Positions 44,160-52,868 are shown, counted from the stretch's first letter. The stretch is DNA of 64,000 nt from Mycolicibacterium novocastrense (GCF_001570485.1 NZ_BCTA01000096.1:1-64000); one strand, 5' to 3'. Translations and numbers: made by a program. Notes: generated by a model not told the origin, from the sequence alone.

Positions 44160-45067
44160 TCCCATGCGGTCGGCACGCACCGGAAGACATCGCCGGCGGT
44201 CGCGACTCGACACACCGATGGGAACGGCAGATGAGTGGCGACCAGGGACTCACCGGTCGCGGCCAGCTCCCGCAGAAGCTCGATCCGTACCCGGGCCGAC
44301 TCTTCTGGATCGTGCTCGAACCCGTTGTGCCACTCGGGGTTATCGAATCCAGGTGCGAAGACGGCGTCGCCGGCGAACGTCAACCGGTCACCTCCGGAGT
44401 CGAGGCGGACGATGGCGTGGCCCGGGGTGTGGCCTCCGGTACGAGCGACGAGCACCCCCGGCGCCAGTTCGTACTCCGTCTCGAAGGTCCGCATGTGGCC
44501 GCGGTACTCGTCGAGGAACCGCGAGGCTATCGACCGGAGCGCATCGGGAACCGGGGCCGGCATGTCGGTGTGGGAGAAGTCGGGTGCTTCCCAGAACTCT
44601 GCCTCAGCGGCCGCAACATGGACCCGAAGGTCAGGGCGTAGCCGTTCCTTCAGCCCCTTCGTGAGCAGCCCGCCGACGTGGTCCATATGCAGGTGGGTGA
44701 GCACCACGTCGGTCACCGCCGAGGGATCGATACCGGCGGCCTCCAAACGATGGACTGTCTGCCCGGCCCGCGGGAAATCCGGGAACTCCACGCCAAGCCC
44801 GGCGTCGACCAGGATGGTCCGCTCACCGGTGCGCACCACGACCACGTTGAGCGGCCAATCGAGCACGTCTCTGGGAAGGAACCGGTCGTCGAGCCAACTC
44901 CCGAACTCGGTCGGGTCGGCATTGGTCGCCATCGTCCGGGCCGTGATCGGTAGCACCCCATCGCTGATCACCAGCACCTCGATGTCACCGACCTGCACCG
45001 CGTACCGCGACGGAACCAACTCGTCGAGGGTCGTCGAACCCAAATCCGAGATGCTGTCCACGCTCAT
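44153..45067 (-). CDS. Metallo-beta-lactamase-fold hydrolase with complete metal site
   Basis: 304 residues from ATG 45067, chosen for its AGGAGG ribosome site. The motif LTHLHMDHVGGL (HxHxDH), a later His in TGGHTPGHAIV, and FAGDAVFAPGFDNPEW with the bridging Asp give a full binuclear metal site, as in lactonase/quorum-quenching-like and related hydrolases. No signal peptide. Substrate unknown; tail-to-tail overlap with the flavoprotein gene. Confidence 0.87.
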   Translation of the reverse strand: MSVDSISDLGSTTLDELVPSRYAVQVGDIEVLVISDGVLPITARTMATNADPTEFGSWLDDRFLPRDVLDWPLNVVVVRTGERTILVDAGLGVEFPDFPRAGQTVHRLEAAGIDPSAVTDVVLTHLHMDHVGGLLTKGLKERLRPDLRVHVAAAEAEFWEAPDFSHTDMPAPVPDALRSIASRFLDEYRGHMRTFETEYELAPGVLVARTGGHTPGHAIVRLDSGGDRLTFAGDAVFAPGFDNPEWHNGFEHDPEESARVRIELLRELAATGESLVATHLPFPSVCRVATAGDVFRCVPTAWDY

Positions 45068-45100
45068 GGCTGTCCTCCTGAGGGCCTTACCGGATATCAC

Positions 45101-45355
45101 TTGTCATCTCTGGAGAACGCCTTCAGCTGACGCGATTTATCCAGTCGGTGGCGCGCAACCTTTGTCGTGCCCGAAACCGTTCGACTGCCGGTGTGCCGGT
45201 TACATGTAGGAGTCGTGACGTCGACAGCGGATCGCCACGGTCGCGCGCACCTTCGGATGGCGGGCGACCTGGACGACCGCGGTCATGGTGACGGCCGCTC
45301 GGTTGCTCGGGGCGGTCTGCCTCAGCGTTTGTGACCGGTCGCGCTACAGGTGATC
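45101..45355. other. Intergenic stretch with no convincing gene
   Basis: About 255 bp between the MBL hydrolase promoter side and the peptidase-like lipoprotein stop. Short frames exist on both strands (for example a minus-strand piece VVQVARHPKVRATVAIRCR) but none has a ribosome site or domain. Confidence 0.4.
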
Positions 45356-46177
45356 TCAGCGCGGTGCGGTGACCACGAGTTCGTGATCTCCGGCCGCCCA
45401 GGCGGATTCGAACACGTCGGTGGTCACGTGCTCGCCCTTGGTGTCGTCGCCGCCGCTGTCGCCGAGGTAGACGGCGTCGTTGTCGTAATCGATGGCGGCG
45501 ACGGTGACCAGGTGACCGCATCCCGTCCGATCGCCGTCACCATCCCAGATGGTGTTGGAATTCACGCACACAATCGCCTGCCGTCCGTCACCCAAATAGT
45601 CCGCCAACGCGTCCATTCCGGTGGCGAGGCCACCCTTGGCGGCGGTGTCGTCGTTGGTGTAGTCGGCTTTGATTCCGTAGTGCTTGAGCAGGAGCAGAAG
45701 GTCGGTCGTGCAGGTGCCGTGTCCGACACCGCCGTCACTGGGGTCGATGCTCTCGTCATACACCGGTTCACCCGGGTCGCATTCGCTCGGAGTCTTGGCC
45801 GCGAGATCGATGATTTCCCGTTCGGTGGGCGGTGCTCCGGTGATCTCGCCGACCACCATGCGGGTGGCCATCAACCCGCAGTCGCTTTCGGTCTGTTGCT
45901 CCCAGTAGTGGAGGGCGGCCGCAGGATCTCCATAGACGCCGCCGGTGATCTCGGGTTGGCCATCGCCGTCCTCGTCTTTGACGATCGGTTGACCCTGTTG
46001 GTCTTCTGGTTTCGCCTCGGCTTGTTGAGCCGTCGTTGATTCGTCGGCTGTGGCCACCGGCGAGTCGTCGGGCTCTGTGCCTCCACCGCAGGCGGCCCCG
46101 GCAACGATGGTCAGACTGGCGATTACGGTTGCGGCGAAGGCCTTCCGGCTTCTTTCGCTTCGCTGGCGAAGTGGCAC
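45356..46177 (-). CDS. C39-like cysteine peptidase domain lipoprotein
   Basis: 273 residues from GTG 46177. Basic N-terminus, hydrophobic stretch and Cys30 in IVAGAACGGG suggest a lipoprotein, though the lipobox is not ideal. An acidic linker follows. The catalytic pattern of papain-like C39 domains is visible: Cys100 in QTESDCGLMATRMV and His222 in TGCGHLVTVAAIDYDND. Several further Cys may form disulfides. C39-like secreted proteins of this kind in mycobacteria have no known substrate. Confidence 0.72.
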   Translation of the reverse strand: MPLRQRSERSRKAFAATVIASLTIVAGAACGGGTEPDDSPVATADESTTAQQAEAKPEDQQGQPIVKDEDGDGQPEITGGVYGDPAAALHYWEQQTESDCGLMATRMVVGEITGAPPTEREIIDLAAKTPSECDPGEPVYDESIDPSDGGVGHGTCTTDLLLLLKHYGIKADYTNDDTAAKGGLATGMDALADYLGDGRQAIVCVNSNTIWDGDGDRTGCGHLVTVAAIDYDNDAVYLGDSGGDDTKGEHVTTDVFESAWAAGDHELVVTAPR

Positions 46178-46331
46178 CTCGCGAAGTTAGCAGACGCCTG
46201 TGGGTTTCCTGGGCATTATTGACGCGCCTGTCGCGGACCTCGAGGGAACCCTCCGCAAACTGCAACGACCTCATAGATCCGGGCGCACCCCGCGGGAGAG
46301 GTGGAAATCATCACGCGGTGCCGCGCGGTGG

Positions 46332-46830
46332 TTACCGATCGTCCATCGACAGCGCGGCCATCCGTAAATAGAGGATCGCTGGGCCAAGCCATCGAGCGAC
46401 GAAGCCACGCAGTGCGGCGCCCTCGCGGATCGGCTGCCCAGGATCGGGCAGCGTGGATTGCACTGTGCACAAGGTCATTTCGGCGAATTCTTCGAGAGCG
46501 GTGCTGTCGAAGCCGTGAAGCTGCCAATCGACGTCGAGCTGATGGAAGAAAGACAGGCAGAATGACTTCGCCGTGTCGGAGGCCAACGAGGTGATCGCTT
46601 CGCCGTCCTGTCGCCGGGCCAGTCGGCCCTCCAGCTGAGGATCGCCGTGACCGGGTCGTTGACACCCCTGACGTGATCGACGACCTGATCGATGAAACCA
46701 TCCACGGCACGCATCGCGCTGGCGATGAGTAACGCGTCAGCATTGGGAAGTAGCGGTACACCGTTCGCCATGTCGCAGGGCTGGTGACCCGTTTCTGGGC
46801 TACCACGCCCCCTCGATAAGGTGCCTCCGG
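46332..46830 (-). pseudogene. TetR-family regulator broken by at least two frameshifts
   Basis: Three consecutive minus-strand frames join into one TetR-like protein. Near 46765 TVYRYFP (the end of a TetR helix-turn-helix) is in one frame. NADALLIASAMRAVDGFIDQ, its natural continuation, is in the next. From about 46635 the chain (GRLARRQDGEAITSLASDTAKSF...) is in the third and runs to a stop at 46332. Each change is explained by a single lost or gained base (TTCCCAATGCT, and near AGCTGGAGGGCC). The helix-turn-helix itself is also damaged. Non-functional unless the sequence has errors. Confidence 0.65.
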
Positions 46831-46905
46831 CCATTGACTCAACAGGCTTGTCGGCAACCTTGCGGAAGTCGCCTCGATATTCGGTCGCGGGCGGAGAATC
46901 GATTT

Positions 46906-47052
46906 ATGTCCACTGCGATTTGGATTGTGGTTGCGGTATTCGCGGTCGGGGCTGTCGCCGGTGGGTTACTGCGGATCCGCGCCTGGTTGCAGAAGCCCGC
47001 ACCACCGGAGGTGATCGAAGCCGCGCACCGTGACGACGAAGAAGGAGACTGA
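46906..47052 (+). CDS. Small single-pass membrane protein, 48 residues
   Basis: ATG 46906 follows GGCGGAGAATCGATTT. One hydrophobic helix (AIWIVVAVFAVGAVAGGLL) is followed by a basic turn and an acidic tail (HRDDEEGD). Inside-outside rule suggests a cytosolic C-terminus. Codon use fits a real gene; function unknown. Divergent from the TetR remnant. Confidence 0.55.
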   Translation: MSTAIWIVVAVFAVGAVAGGLLRIRAWLQKPAPPEVIEAAHRDDEEGD

Positions 47053-47405
47053 CGGTCACGACTCAAGTAAATCGGTGGGCTTACCAATGTCGTTGTGCCC
47101 CGAGGACCGGGAGGCGCAGCCTGAATGCTCTTTGGCCTGCCGGCTTGTCAAACTCACGAACCGCCAGGATTAACATCGTTACATGTAACGTTCCGGCATG
47201 GCTGCGAGGGGAGAGGGTCAGCGAGTGTCGCGCGCGGATGCGAGAAGTGGGCCTGCGGCCGCTACAGGTCTGGTGCCGGGGGGCGCAGTCGAATACGGCG
47301 AAACTTTTCTGGTGACACGCTCTGTTCGCAGTCGTCGGGGGAGTGGCTGTCCGAGACCGGCGTGAACGCCGTGGTTTCTGCCGCGGTATGAGCAGTGCGA
47401 CCGAA
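47053..47405. other. Intergenic stretch holding a palindrome
   Basis: About 350 bp between the small membrane protein and the stop of the GMC oxidoreductase. Apart from a perfect palindrome at 47177-47190 I see no supported gene; a short plus-strand frame from ATG 47199 begins like a regulator N-terminus but does not continue as one. Confidence 0.45.
47177..47190. promoter_or_regulatory. Perfect 14-bp palindrome, operator-like
   Basis: CGTTACATGTAACG reads identically on both strands and has the size and symmetry of a TetR-family operator. It lies about 500 bp from the TetR pseudogene and next to no intact regulator, so it may be an orphaned site. Confidence 0.45.
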
Positions 47406-49082
47406 CTAATTTAGTATCGCCCGCGCTGCGCGCTCTGCGATCAGCATGACCGGGGCGTTGGTGTTCCCGGAAGTGATGGTGGGCATCGCCGAAGCATCGG
47501 CCACCCGCAGGCCCGCGATGCCAAACACGCGACAGTCGGTGTCGAGCACCGTGGCGGCCGACCGTGGGATACCGCGTGCATCAAAGGCACCCATCGCGCA
47601 GGTGCCCACCGGATGGAAGATGGTGGTGCCCAATTCACGTGCGGCCGTCAGGAGGTCTTCGTCGCTGACCAGTTGCGAGCCGGGAAGCATTTCTTCCGGA
47701 CAGTAGCGGGCTAGAGGAGGGGCGGCCATGATGTGCCTCGTCATCCGAAGGCCGCGCACGGCGACTTCACAGTCAGCATCAGTGGACAGGTAGTTGCAGC
47801 TGATCTTCGGGTGGGTCAGCGGATCTGCATCGACCAGACGCACGTGGCCCCGCGAGGTGGGTCGCAGGTTGCAGACCGAGGGAGTGATGGCGCCGAAGGG
47901 GTGCAGGGGTTCCCCGAATTTCGGCAACGACAACGGCTGCACATGCCACTCCATATCCGGGCTGGCCGACGCGGGGTCACTCTTGGCGAAAGCCCCCAGT
48001 GTGGACGGCGGCATCGTCAACGGCCCTGATCGCAGCAGCAGGTACTGAATTCCCATGCCCGCCCGGGTGATCCAATTTCGGTACAGCGTGTTGACGGTTC
48101 GCGCACCCCGAACGCGGTAGACCGTTCGAAGCTGCAGATGGTCTTGGAGGTTTCCGCCGACTCCTGGCAGATCAACAACCACCGGCACGTGATGCTGGGT
48201 GAGCAAACCGGCCGGGCCCAACCCCGAGACCTGCATCAGGTGAGGGGAGCCGATCGCACCGGCGCTCAGAATCACCTCTCGGCGGGCCCGGGCGTCGACG
48301 ATCTGGCCGTCTTTGAGCAGCCGCACGCCCGTAACCCGGTTCCGGGCCGTGGTCCAGGCGCCGCGACGCTGATCCTCGCGGACCTGATCGTCCATCAGCA
48401 ACTGTAGAGCCTGAGTCTTCGTGTAGACGGTGAGATTGGGGCGGTGAGTGACGGGGTGTAGGAAGGCATCGGCCATCGACCATCGCCGGCCGCGTCGTTG
48501 ATTGACATGAAAGTAGGCGCTCCCGGAGTTGTCACCCCGGTTGAACTCGTCGATGGGCTCGATACCCACCTCGGCAGCGGCAGCCTGCCAGGCGTCAAGA
48601 ATCTTCCAGCGCACACGCGGCCGCTCGACCCGGATCTCGCCTGTAGCGCCGTGCCAGTCGTCGGCTCCGCCGAAGTAGTTTTCCAACTCTTTGTAGATCG
48701 CCAGTGTCTCGCCGGGACGATCTGGGCCGCCCCAAAGCCAGCGCTCGTCTCCGGTGGCTTGCGCCCACAACTCGAAATCGCTTGCTTGCCCGCGCATGTG
48801 AATCATGGCGTTGATCGACGAGCAACCGCCAATCACGCGGCCGCGTGCGTAGATGATGCTGCGGCCGGCCAGGCCCGGATCGGGTTCGGTGGTGAAGCAC
48901 CAGTCGGTGCGGGGGTTGGCAATGGTGTACAGATAGCCGACCGGCACCTTGAGCCAGAACCAGTCGTCTTTGCCGCCGGCCTCGACCAACAGCACGCGGT
49001 GATCAGGGTTGGCGCTGAGCCGGTTGGCGAGCAGACAGCCCGCGCTGCCCGCTCCCACGATGATGTAGTCGTATTCGGCCAC
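47406..49082 (-). CDS. GMC-family FAD oxidoreductase (choline/alcohol dehydrogenase-like)
   Basis: 558 residues, full length. GMC signatures: YDYIIVGAGSAGCLLANRL (FAD), ARGRVIGGCSSINAMIHMRG (signature 1), ILSAGAIGSPHLMQVSGLGP (signature 2), and the catalytic His region FHPVGTCAMG with the later His/Asn position SGNTNAPVMLIAERAA. It oxidises an alcohol; choline or an aliphatic alcohol are typical substrates. ATG 49082. No membrane or signal segment. Its regulator is not evident; the neighbouring MarR gene lies about 200 bp upstream on the same strand. Confidence 0.9.
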   Translation of the reverse strand: MAEYDYIIVGAGSAGCLLANRLSANPDHRVLLVEAGGKDDWFWLKVPVGYLYTIANPRTDWCFTTEPDPGLAGRSIIYARGRVIGGCSSINAMIHMRGQASDFELWAQATGDERWLWGGPDRPGETLAIYKELENYFGGADDWHGATGEIRVERPRVRWKILDAWQAAAAEVGIEPIDEFNRGDNSGSAYFHVNQRRGRRWSMADAFLHPVTHRPNLTVYTKTQALQLLMDDQVREDQRRGAWTTARNRVTGVRLLKDGQIVDARARREVILSAGAIGSPHLMQVSGLGPAGLLTQHHVPVVVDLPGVGGNLQDHLQLRTVYRVRGARTVNTLYRNWITRAGMGIQYLLLRSGPLTMPPSTLGAFAKSDPASASPDMEWHVQPLSLPKFGEPLHPFGAITPSVCNLRPTSRGHVRLVDADPLTHPKISCNYLSTDADCEVAVRGLRMTRHIMAAPPLARYCPEEMLPGSQLVSDEDLLTAARELGTTIFHPVGTCAMGAFDARGIPRSAATVLDTDCRVFGIAGLRVADASAMPTITSGNTNAPVMLIAERAARAILN

Positions 49083-49284
49083 GGGTCATAGTGTGCGTGA
49101 TGACGGGGCCCGGCAGGCGCATTACCCCAACCTCGGAGTTGAGTTCGCACACCTTGGGCGGCTATCGCGTTATGCGGCAATAACTATGGCACTGCGAGCA
49201 ATCGAGCATGACCGGTTGTGTGATCTGACGGGCCCACTGGTGTAACAGCCTGGGGTGGGGCGAATCGCTCACAGCTCAGGGAGG
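49083..49284. other. Intergenic stretch
   Basis: About 200 bp upstream of the GMC oxidoreductase gene, presumably with its promoter. No hairpin, repeat or small gene was recognised. Confidence 0.4.
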
Positions 49285-49767
49285 TTATGAGGGCTTGCCT
49301 TCGGCGGGACGGTCGGTCTCGGCCAGGTGGTCCAGGACTCGTTCGTTGAGCGTGGCGAGCATGTCGAGCTCGGCCGGGGTGAAGAGATCGATGAAGTTCC
49401 GACGGACGTCCTCCACGTGCCCGGGGGCCGCCTTCTCGATGGCGGCGCGGCCGGCGGGCAGAAGGCGGACCATGGTGCTGCGGGCGTCGTCGGGGTTGGG
49501 CTCGCGGCTGATAAGTCCGTCGGCCTGCATACGCCGCAACTGGTGGGAGAGACGGCTTTTCTCCCAACTCAGGGCTTCGCCCAGGTCGCGGGCGGACATG
49601 CGGTCCCCGTCGTGGCCCGAGAGCGCGGCCAGGACCTCGTAGTCGGCCCCGGATAGGCCCGATTTCTTCTGCAGGTTCCGGATCAGTCGGAGCTCGATTT
49701 GTTGATGCGAGTAGATGAAGGCACGCCAAGCGCGGTCTTCACGGGCGTTCAGCCAGTTCGGTTTCAT
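49285..49767 (-). CDS. MarR-family transcriptional regulator
   Basis: 160 residues from ATG 49767 with GGATGAAGG upstream. Winged helix: LSGADYEVLAALSGHDGDRMSARDLGEALSWEKSRLSHQLRRM (split: MSARDLGEALSWEKSRLSHQL is the recognition part), wing DGLISREPNPDDARSTMVRLL, and flanking dimer helices. The WEKSRLSHQLRRM pattern is shared by MarR regulators next to oxidoreductase genes. It is divergent from the NADP-binding reductase gene across about 100 bp containing two matched inverted repeats, so it probably represses itself and the 49864-52669 cluster. Confidence 0.88.
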   Translation of the reverse strand: MKPNWLNAREDRAWRAFIYSHQQIELRLIRNLQKKSGLSGADYEVLAALSGHDGDRMSARDLGEALSWEKSRLSHQLRRMQADGLISREPNPDDARSTMVRLLPAGRAAIEKAAPGHVEDVRRNFIDLFTPAELDMLATLNERVLDHLAETDRPAEGKPS

Positions 49768-49786
49768 CGACCTTCATCCTACCCAA

Positions 49787-49834
49787 TTGGTTGACGCGTC
49801 AGCCAAAGTTACATAAGGTTGAGACATCAACCTT
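49787..49834. promoter_or_regulatory. Two inverted-repeat operators in the MarR divergent region
   Basis: Site 1, TTGGTTGA-CGCG-TCAGCCAA (49787-49806), and site 2, AAGGTTGA-GACA-TCAACCTT (49815-49834), share the half-site NNGGTTGA with a 4-bp spacer; site 2 is perfect and site 1 has one mismatch. Their centres are 28 bp apart. They lie between the divergent MarR and reductase genes, which is where a MarR repressor would act on both. Confidence 0.75.
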
Positions 49835-49863
49835 TTTGCTTGTCAACCGAGACGGAATATCTC

Positions 49864-50496
49864 ATGATCAGAATCAGCATCATCGGCGTGGGGAATATGG
49901 CCAGAGCGTTGGCCGAACGGGCGCTCGCGGGCGGTAACGCAGTCGAAATCATCGGCCGTGATCCGGTGAAAACGAGGGAACTGGCTGCCGCGCTCGACGG
50001 CGCGGCGGTCGGGACGGCCGGAGCCGTCCCGGCAGGGGACATCGTTGTCCTCGCCATGCCGCACGCCAGCGCGAAGGCGGTGGTCAGCGAGTACGGGGCC
50101 GCGCTACAGGGCAAGGTCATCGTCGACATCACCAACCCCGTCACCCCCGACTTCACAGGCTTTATCACTCCCGAGGGCAGTTCCGGCGCGCAGGAGATCG
50201 CCAAGGCCGCCCCCGCCGGCGCGCACGTCGTCAAAGCGTTCAACACCCTTTTCTCCAACGTCCTGGCGGCCGACTCAGTCGAGGGTCGCCGGTTGGACGT
50301 CTTCATCGCCGGCGATGACACGCAGGCAAAGGCACGCGTGTCGGAGTTCGTGGAGAGCCTGGGATTGCGCCCGATGGACGCCGGGCAGCTGCCAATGGCA
50401 CGGACATTGGAGAACGTCGCCCTGATGCAGCTGGGCCTCATGACCCACTCCGTCAAGCACACCAACTTCGCCCTCGGCGTCAGCATCCTCGGCTGA
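49864..50496 (+). CDS. NADPH/F420-type dinucleotide-binding reductase
   Basis: 210 residues from ATG 49864. N-terminal Rossmann motif IIGVGNMARALAERAL with RDPVKTRELA after it (Arg for the NADP 2'-phosphate). The conserved VLAMPHASAKAVV, DITNPVTPDF and VKAFNTLFSNVL blocks of the F420-dependent NADP reductase family follow. Such proteins reduce F420 or act as general NADP oxidoreductases. The first of four genes on this strand facing the MarR gene. Confidence 0.83.
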   Translation: MIRISIIGVGNMARALAERALAGGNAVEIIGRDPVKTRELAAALDGAAVGTAGAVPAGDIVVLAMPHASAKAVVSEYGAALQGKVIVDITNPVTPDFTGFITPEGSSGAQEIAKAAPAGAHVVKAFNTLFSNVLAADSVEGRRLDVFIAGDDTQAKARVSEFVESLGLRPMDAGQLPMARTLENVALMQLGLMTHSVKHTNFALGVSILG

Positions 50497-50542
50497 TCGC
50501 ACCCGCACCAGCCTTCCTACCCACCCTCAGAAGGGCAGTCAC

Positions 50543-51487
50543 ATGCGCGTTTTCGTCACTGGCGGGACCGGCCATTCCGGTTCATACATCATCCCCGAAC
50601 TCATCGCCGCCGGGCACCAGGTCACCGGCCTGGCCCGGTCGGACGCAGCCGCGGCGACCCTCACCGCGCTCGGCGCGAAGGTGCGGCGCGGCAGCCTCGA
50701 GGATCTCGACGGGCTCAAGAAGGCGGCCGAAGACTCCGACGGCGTCATCCACGTCGCGCACCGGCAAGACCTCCTTCCCTCCGGTGGCATCGACGCCGTG
50801 ACCGCCGCGGAGGTCCCAGTCATCCTCGCGTACGGCGAGGCCCTCGCAGGAACCGGAAAGCCACTGGTCGCGGCGGGCAGTATGGCCGCGCCCGGAAACC
50901 TGGGCCGACCGGTCACCGAGGAGGACCCGGCACTTCCCGGCGGCGACGAGCACAAAGGCACCCTGCGGTTCCGCAACGCCGTGGAGACTGCTGTCGTCGG
51001 CCTGGCCGAGCGGGGAGTGCGGTCGTCGATCGTGCGACTTCCCACCATCGCGCACAGCACGACCGATCGCGCAGGATTCCTCCCAGGGCTGATCGCGCTC
51101 GCGCAGGAGAAGGGCTACGCCGGCTACCCCGGAGATGGCGAGAACCTCTGGGGCGCAGTGCACATTCGCGATGTCGCCTCCTTGTTTCGCTTGGCGCTGG
51201 AGAAGGGTTCGGCCGGCAATCGTTGGCACGCGGTCGCGGACGGGAGCATCCCGTTCCGCGAGATCGCCGAGGCCATCGGTAGCCGCCTAGGCCTGCCCAC
51301 CGTCAGTGTGCCCGTCGACGTGCTGATGCTGCCGGCCTACTTCGGGATGTTCACGATTCTGGTCACGATGTCCGTGCCAGCGTCCAACGTCATCACGCGC
51401 CGAACCCTTGGCTGGGAACCCGTTGAGCCCAGCCTGCTCGCCGATTTGGACAACGGCAATTACTTCTCAGGCCGGCTGACGGCCTAA
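50543..51487 (+). CDS. Extended short-chain dehydrogenase / NAD-dependent epimerase family protein
   Basis: 314 residues from ATG 50543 after AGAAGGGCAG. Rossmann start VFVTGGTGHSGSYIIPELIAAGHQVTGLARSD (split: FVTGGTGHSGSYI), the acidic DLDGL region, and the C-terminal part VHIRDVASLFRLALEKG typical of extended SDRs. The classical Tyr-x3-Lys is not obvious, so it may be an atypical SDR acting as an NAD(P) sensor or reductase. In the MarR-linked cluster, 46 bp after the reductase. Confidence 0.8.
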   Translation: MRVFVTGGTGHSGSYIIPELIAAGHQVTGLARSDAAAATLTALGAKVRRGSLEDLDGLKKAAEDSDGVIHVAHRQDLLPSGGIDAVTAAEVPVILAYGEALAGTGKPLVAAGSMAAPGNLGRPVTEEDPALPGGDEHKGTLRFRNAVETAVVGLAERGVRSSIVRLPTIAHSTTDRAGFLPGLIALAQEKGYAGYPGDGENLWGAVHIRDVASLFRLALEKGSAGNRWHAVADGSIPFREIAEAIGSRLGLPTVSVPVDVLMLPAYFGMFTILVTMSVPASNVITRRTLGWEPVEPSLLADLDNGNYFSGRLTA

Positions 51488-51521
51488 GCGCGTCAACAGA
51501 ATTTGCCTAGGAAGAGTAGCC

Positions 51522-52004
51522 GTGAGCATGCTCGCCCCTCACCGCGACACCTTGAAGTGCTTCGTCGACTGCATTCACGGCGGCGCAGACGAAAATACCC
51601 TCACCCATCTGCTTGCCGAGGGTGTGGTGCTGCACGGCCCGTTCGCCGATGAGCTAATCACCGGCCGCAAGGCCGCCGTAAAGACCATCAAGACGGTCAA
51701 CAGACTGTCGTCCGATGACACCTACCTGGAGGTCCTCAGCGGCGAGACCCACCACGCCGCGCACTTCCGGTTGCAAGTCGGGGATGCCGCAGTCAACGGC
51801 ATCTTCTTCGTCCTGCTCGACGCGAACGGCAAGATCGCCGAAGTGAGCATCTTCTACCGCACGCTGCAGTCGGGCGTCGCTCTGCAGCGGAACCTCGCAG
51901 ATGCCATTGGCATGCAGCCCTGGGAACTGCGCACGGATGGGGGTGAGGCCGTTTCCACTGAACATCGGGTGGCGCAACAGGTTTGCGATCCCACGGATTA
52001 CTAG
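51522..52004 (+). CDS. SnoaL/NTF2-like protein
   Basis: 160 residues from GTG 51522 after GGAAGAGTAG (ATG 51528 possible). One NTF2-like fold: LKCFVDCIHGGADENTLTHLLAEGVVLHGPF, a central ITGRKAAVKTI helix, and the strand pair HHAAHFRLQVGDAAVNGIFFVLLDANGKIAEVSIFYR (both split in reading). SnoaL-like proteins are isomerases, cyclases or ligand carriers. Its last 75 residues are paralogous to the C-terminal half of the next gene, also visible at the DNA level. Confidence 0.75.
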   Translation: MSMLAPHRDTLKCFVDCIHGGADENTLTHLLAEGVVLHGPFADELITGRKAAVKTIKTVNRLSSDDTYLEVLSGETHHAAHFRLQVGDAAVNGIFFVLLDANGKIAEVSIFYRTLQSGVALQRNLADAIGMQPWELRTDGGEAVSTEHRVAQQVCDPTDY

Positions 52005-52057
52005 CCACACACGTACGCATCAACTCAGATCGGTGTAAGTAACACCGACACAATCGA

Positions 52058-52669
52058 ATGAATGGAGACATCGTGGGAAAGCTCGATGGCAAGGTCGCGG
52101 TAATCACCGGCGCGACAAGTGGTATGGGGCTGGCTGGTGCCAAGTTGTTCGTAGACGAGGGAGCCCACGTCTTCATTTCGGGCCGACGGAAGGACGCGGT
52201 GGACCTCGCGGTCGAACAAATCGGACGGAATGTGACAGGCGTGCAGGGAGATTCGTCCGACCTAGACGATCTGAACCGGCTGTTCGACACGGTCGAACGG
52301 GAAAAGGGTGCGATCGATGTGCTGTGGGCAAGTGCCGGCACGGGGGAGCAGAGCAGGCTCGGCGAAACCACCGAAGAGCAGTTCGATGCTGCCTTCTGGC
52401 TGAACGCGCGTGGCACATTCTTCACGGTCCAGAAGGAAGTTCTCAGCGGCAAGACGCACCACGCCGCGTACTTCCGGCTGGAGATTGAAGGCACCGTGGT
52501 CGACGGGATGGACTACATGCTGCTCGACGAGGACGGCAGGATCGCCGAGGTGACCATCTGGTGGCGCCCGTTGCCGACCGGCGTCCAGATGCAAAGTCAT
52601 CTCGCTCGTCTCCTGGGCATGCCGTCCTGGAAACTGCTTACAGATGGGGAAATTCGCGCATCGAGTTAG
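52058..52669 (+). CDS. Chimeric protein: N-terminal SDR half joined to C-terminal SnoaL half
   Basis: 203 residues, ATG 52058. Residues 1 to about 127 are a classical SDR N-terminus (GKVAVITGATSGMGLAGAKLF, ISGRRKDAVD, LWASAGTGE, FDAAFWLNARGTFFTVQK) and stop before the catalytic Tyr-x3-Lys. Residues about 128-203 abruptly become the second half of a SnoaL/NTF2-like domain (EVLSGKTHHAAYFRLEI... to LLTDGE), matching the C-terminus of the preceding gene. The catalytic half of the SDR is gone, so enzyme activity is unlikely. It reads as an in-frame deletion fusion between an SDR gene and a neighbouring SnoaL gene. There are 53 bp between this gene and the previous one. Confidence 0.8.
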   Translation: MNGDIVGKLDGKVAVITGATSGMGLAGAKLFVDEGAHVFISGRRKDAVDLAVEQIGRNVTGVQGDSSDLDDLNRLFDTVEREKGAIDVLWASAGTGEQSRLGETTEEQFDAAFWLNARGTFFTVQKEVLSGKTHHAAYFRLEIEGTVVDGMDYMLLDEDGRIAEVTIWWRPLPTGVQMQSHLARLLGMPSWKLLTDGEIRASS

Positions 52670-52868
52670 CCGCTTCAGGCCGTTGGCCTCAAGCCTTTGG
52701 TCGAATCATCTGCAGGCACCAGGCGAGTAGCCTAACTTGACATAATGTGGCTTATCGGCGTTTGAATAACCAGGTCGGATGTGGATGCCGGAGTGCATGG
52801 CTCGGCCACGACCGGCGGGCACCAGAACTCGACCCGTTCACGCCACGCGCTCCGCCCGCCGACTCCCT

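Noticed and set aside
47199..47370. Plus-strand frame beginning like a TetR N-terminus
   Set aside because: It has no helix-turn-helix, and its composition is consistent with non-coding DNA; too weak to call even a remnant.
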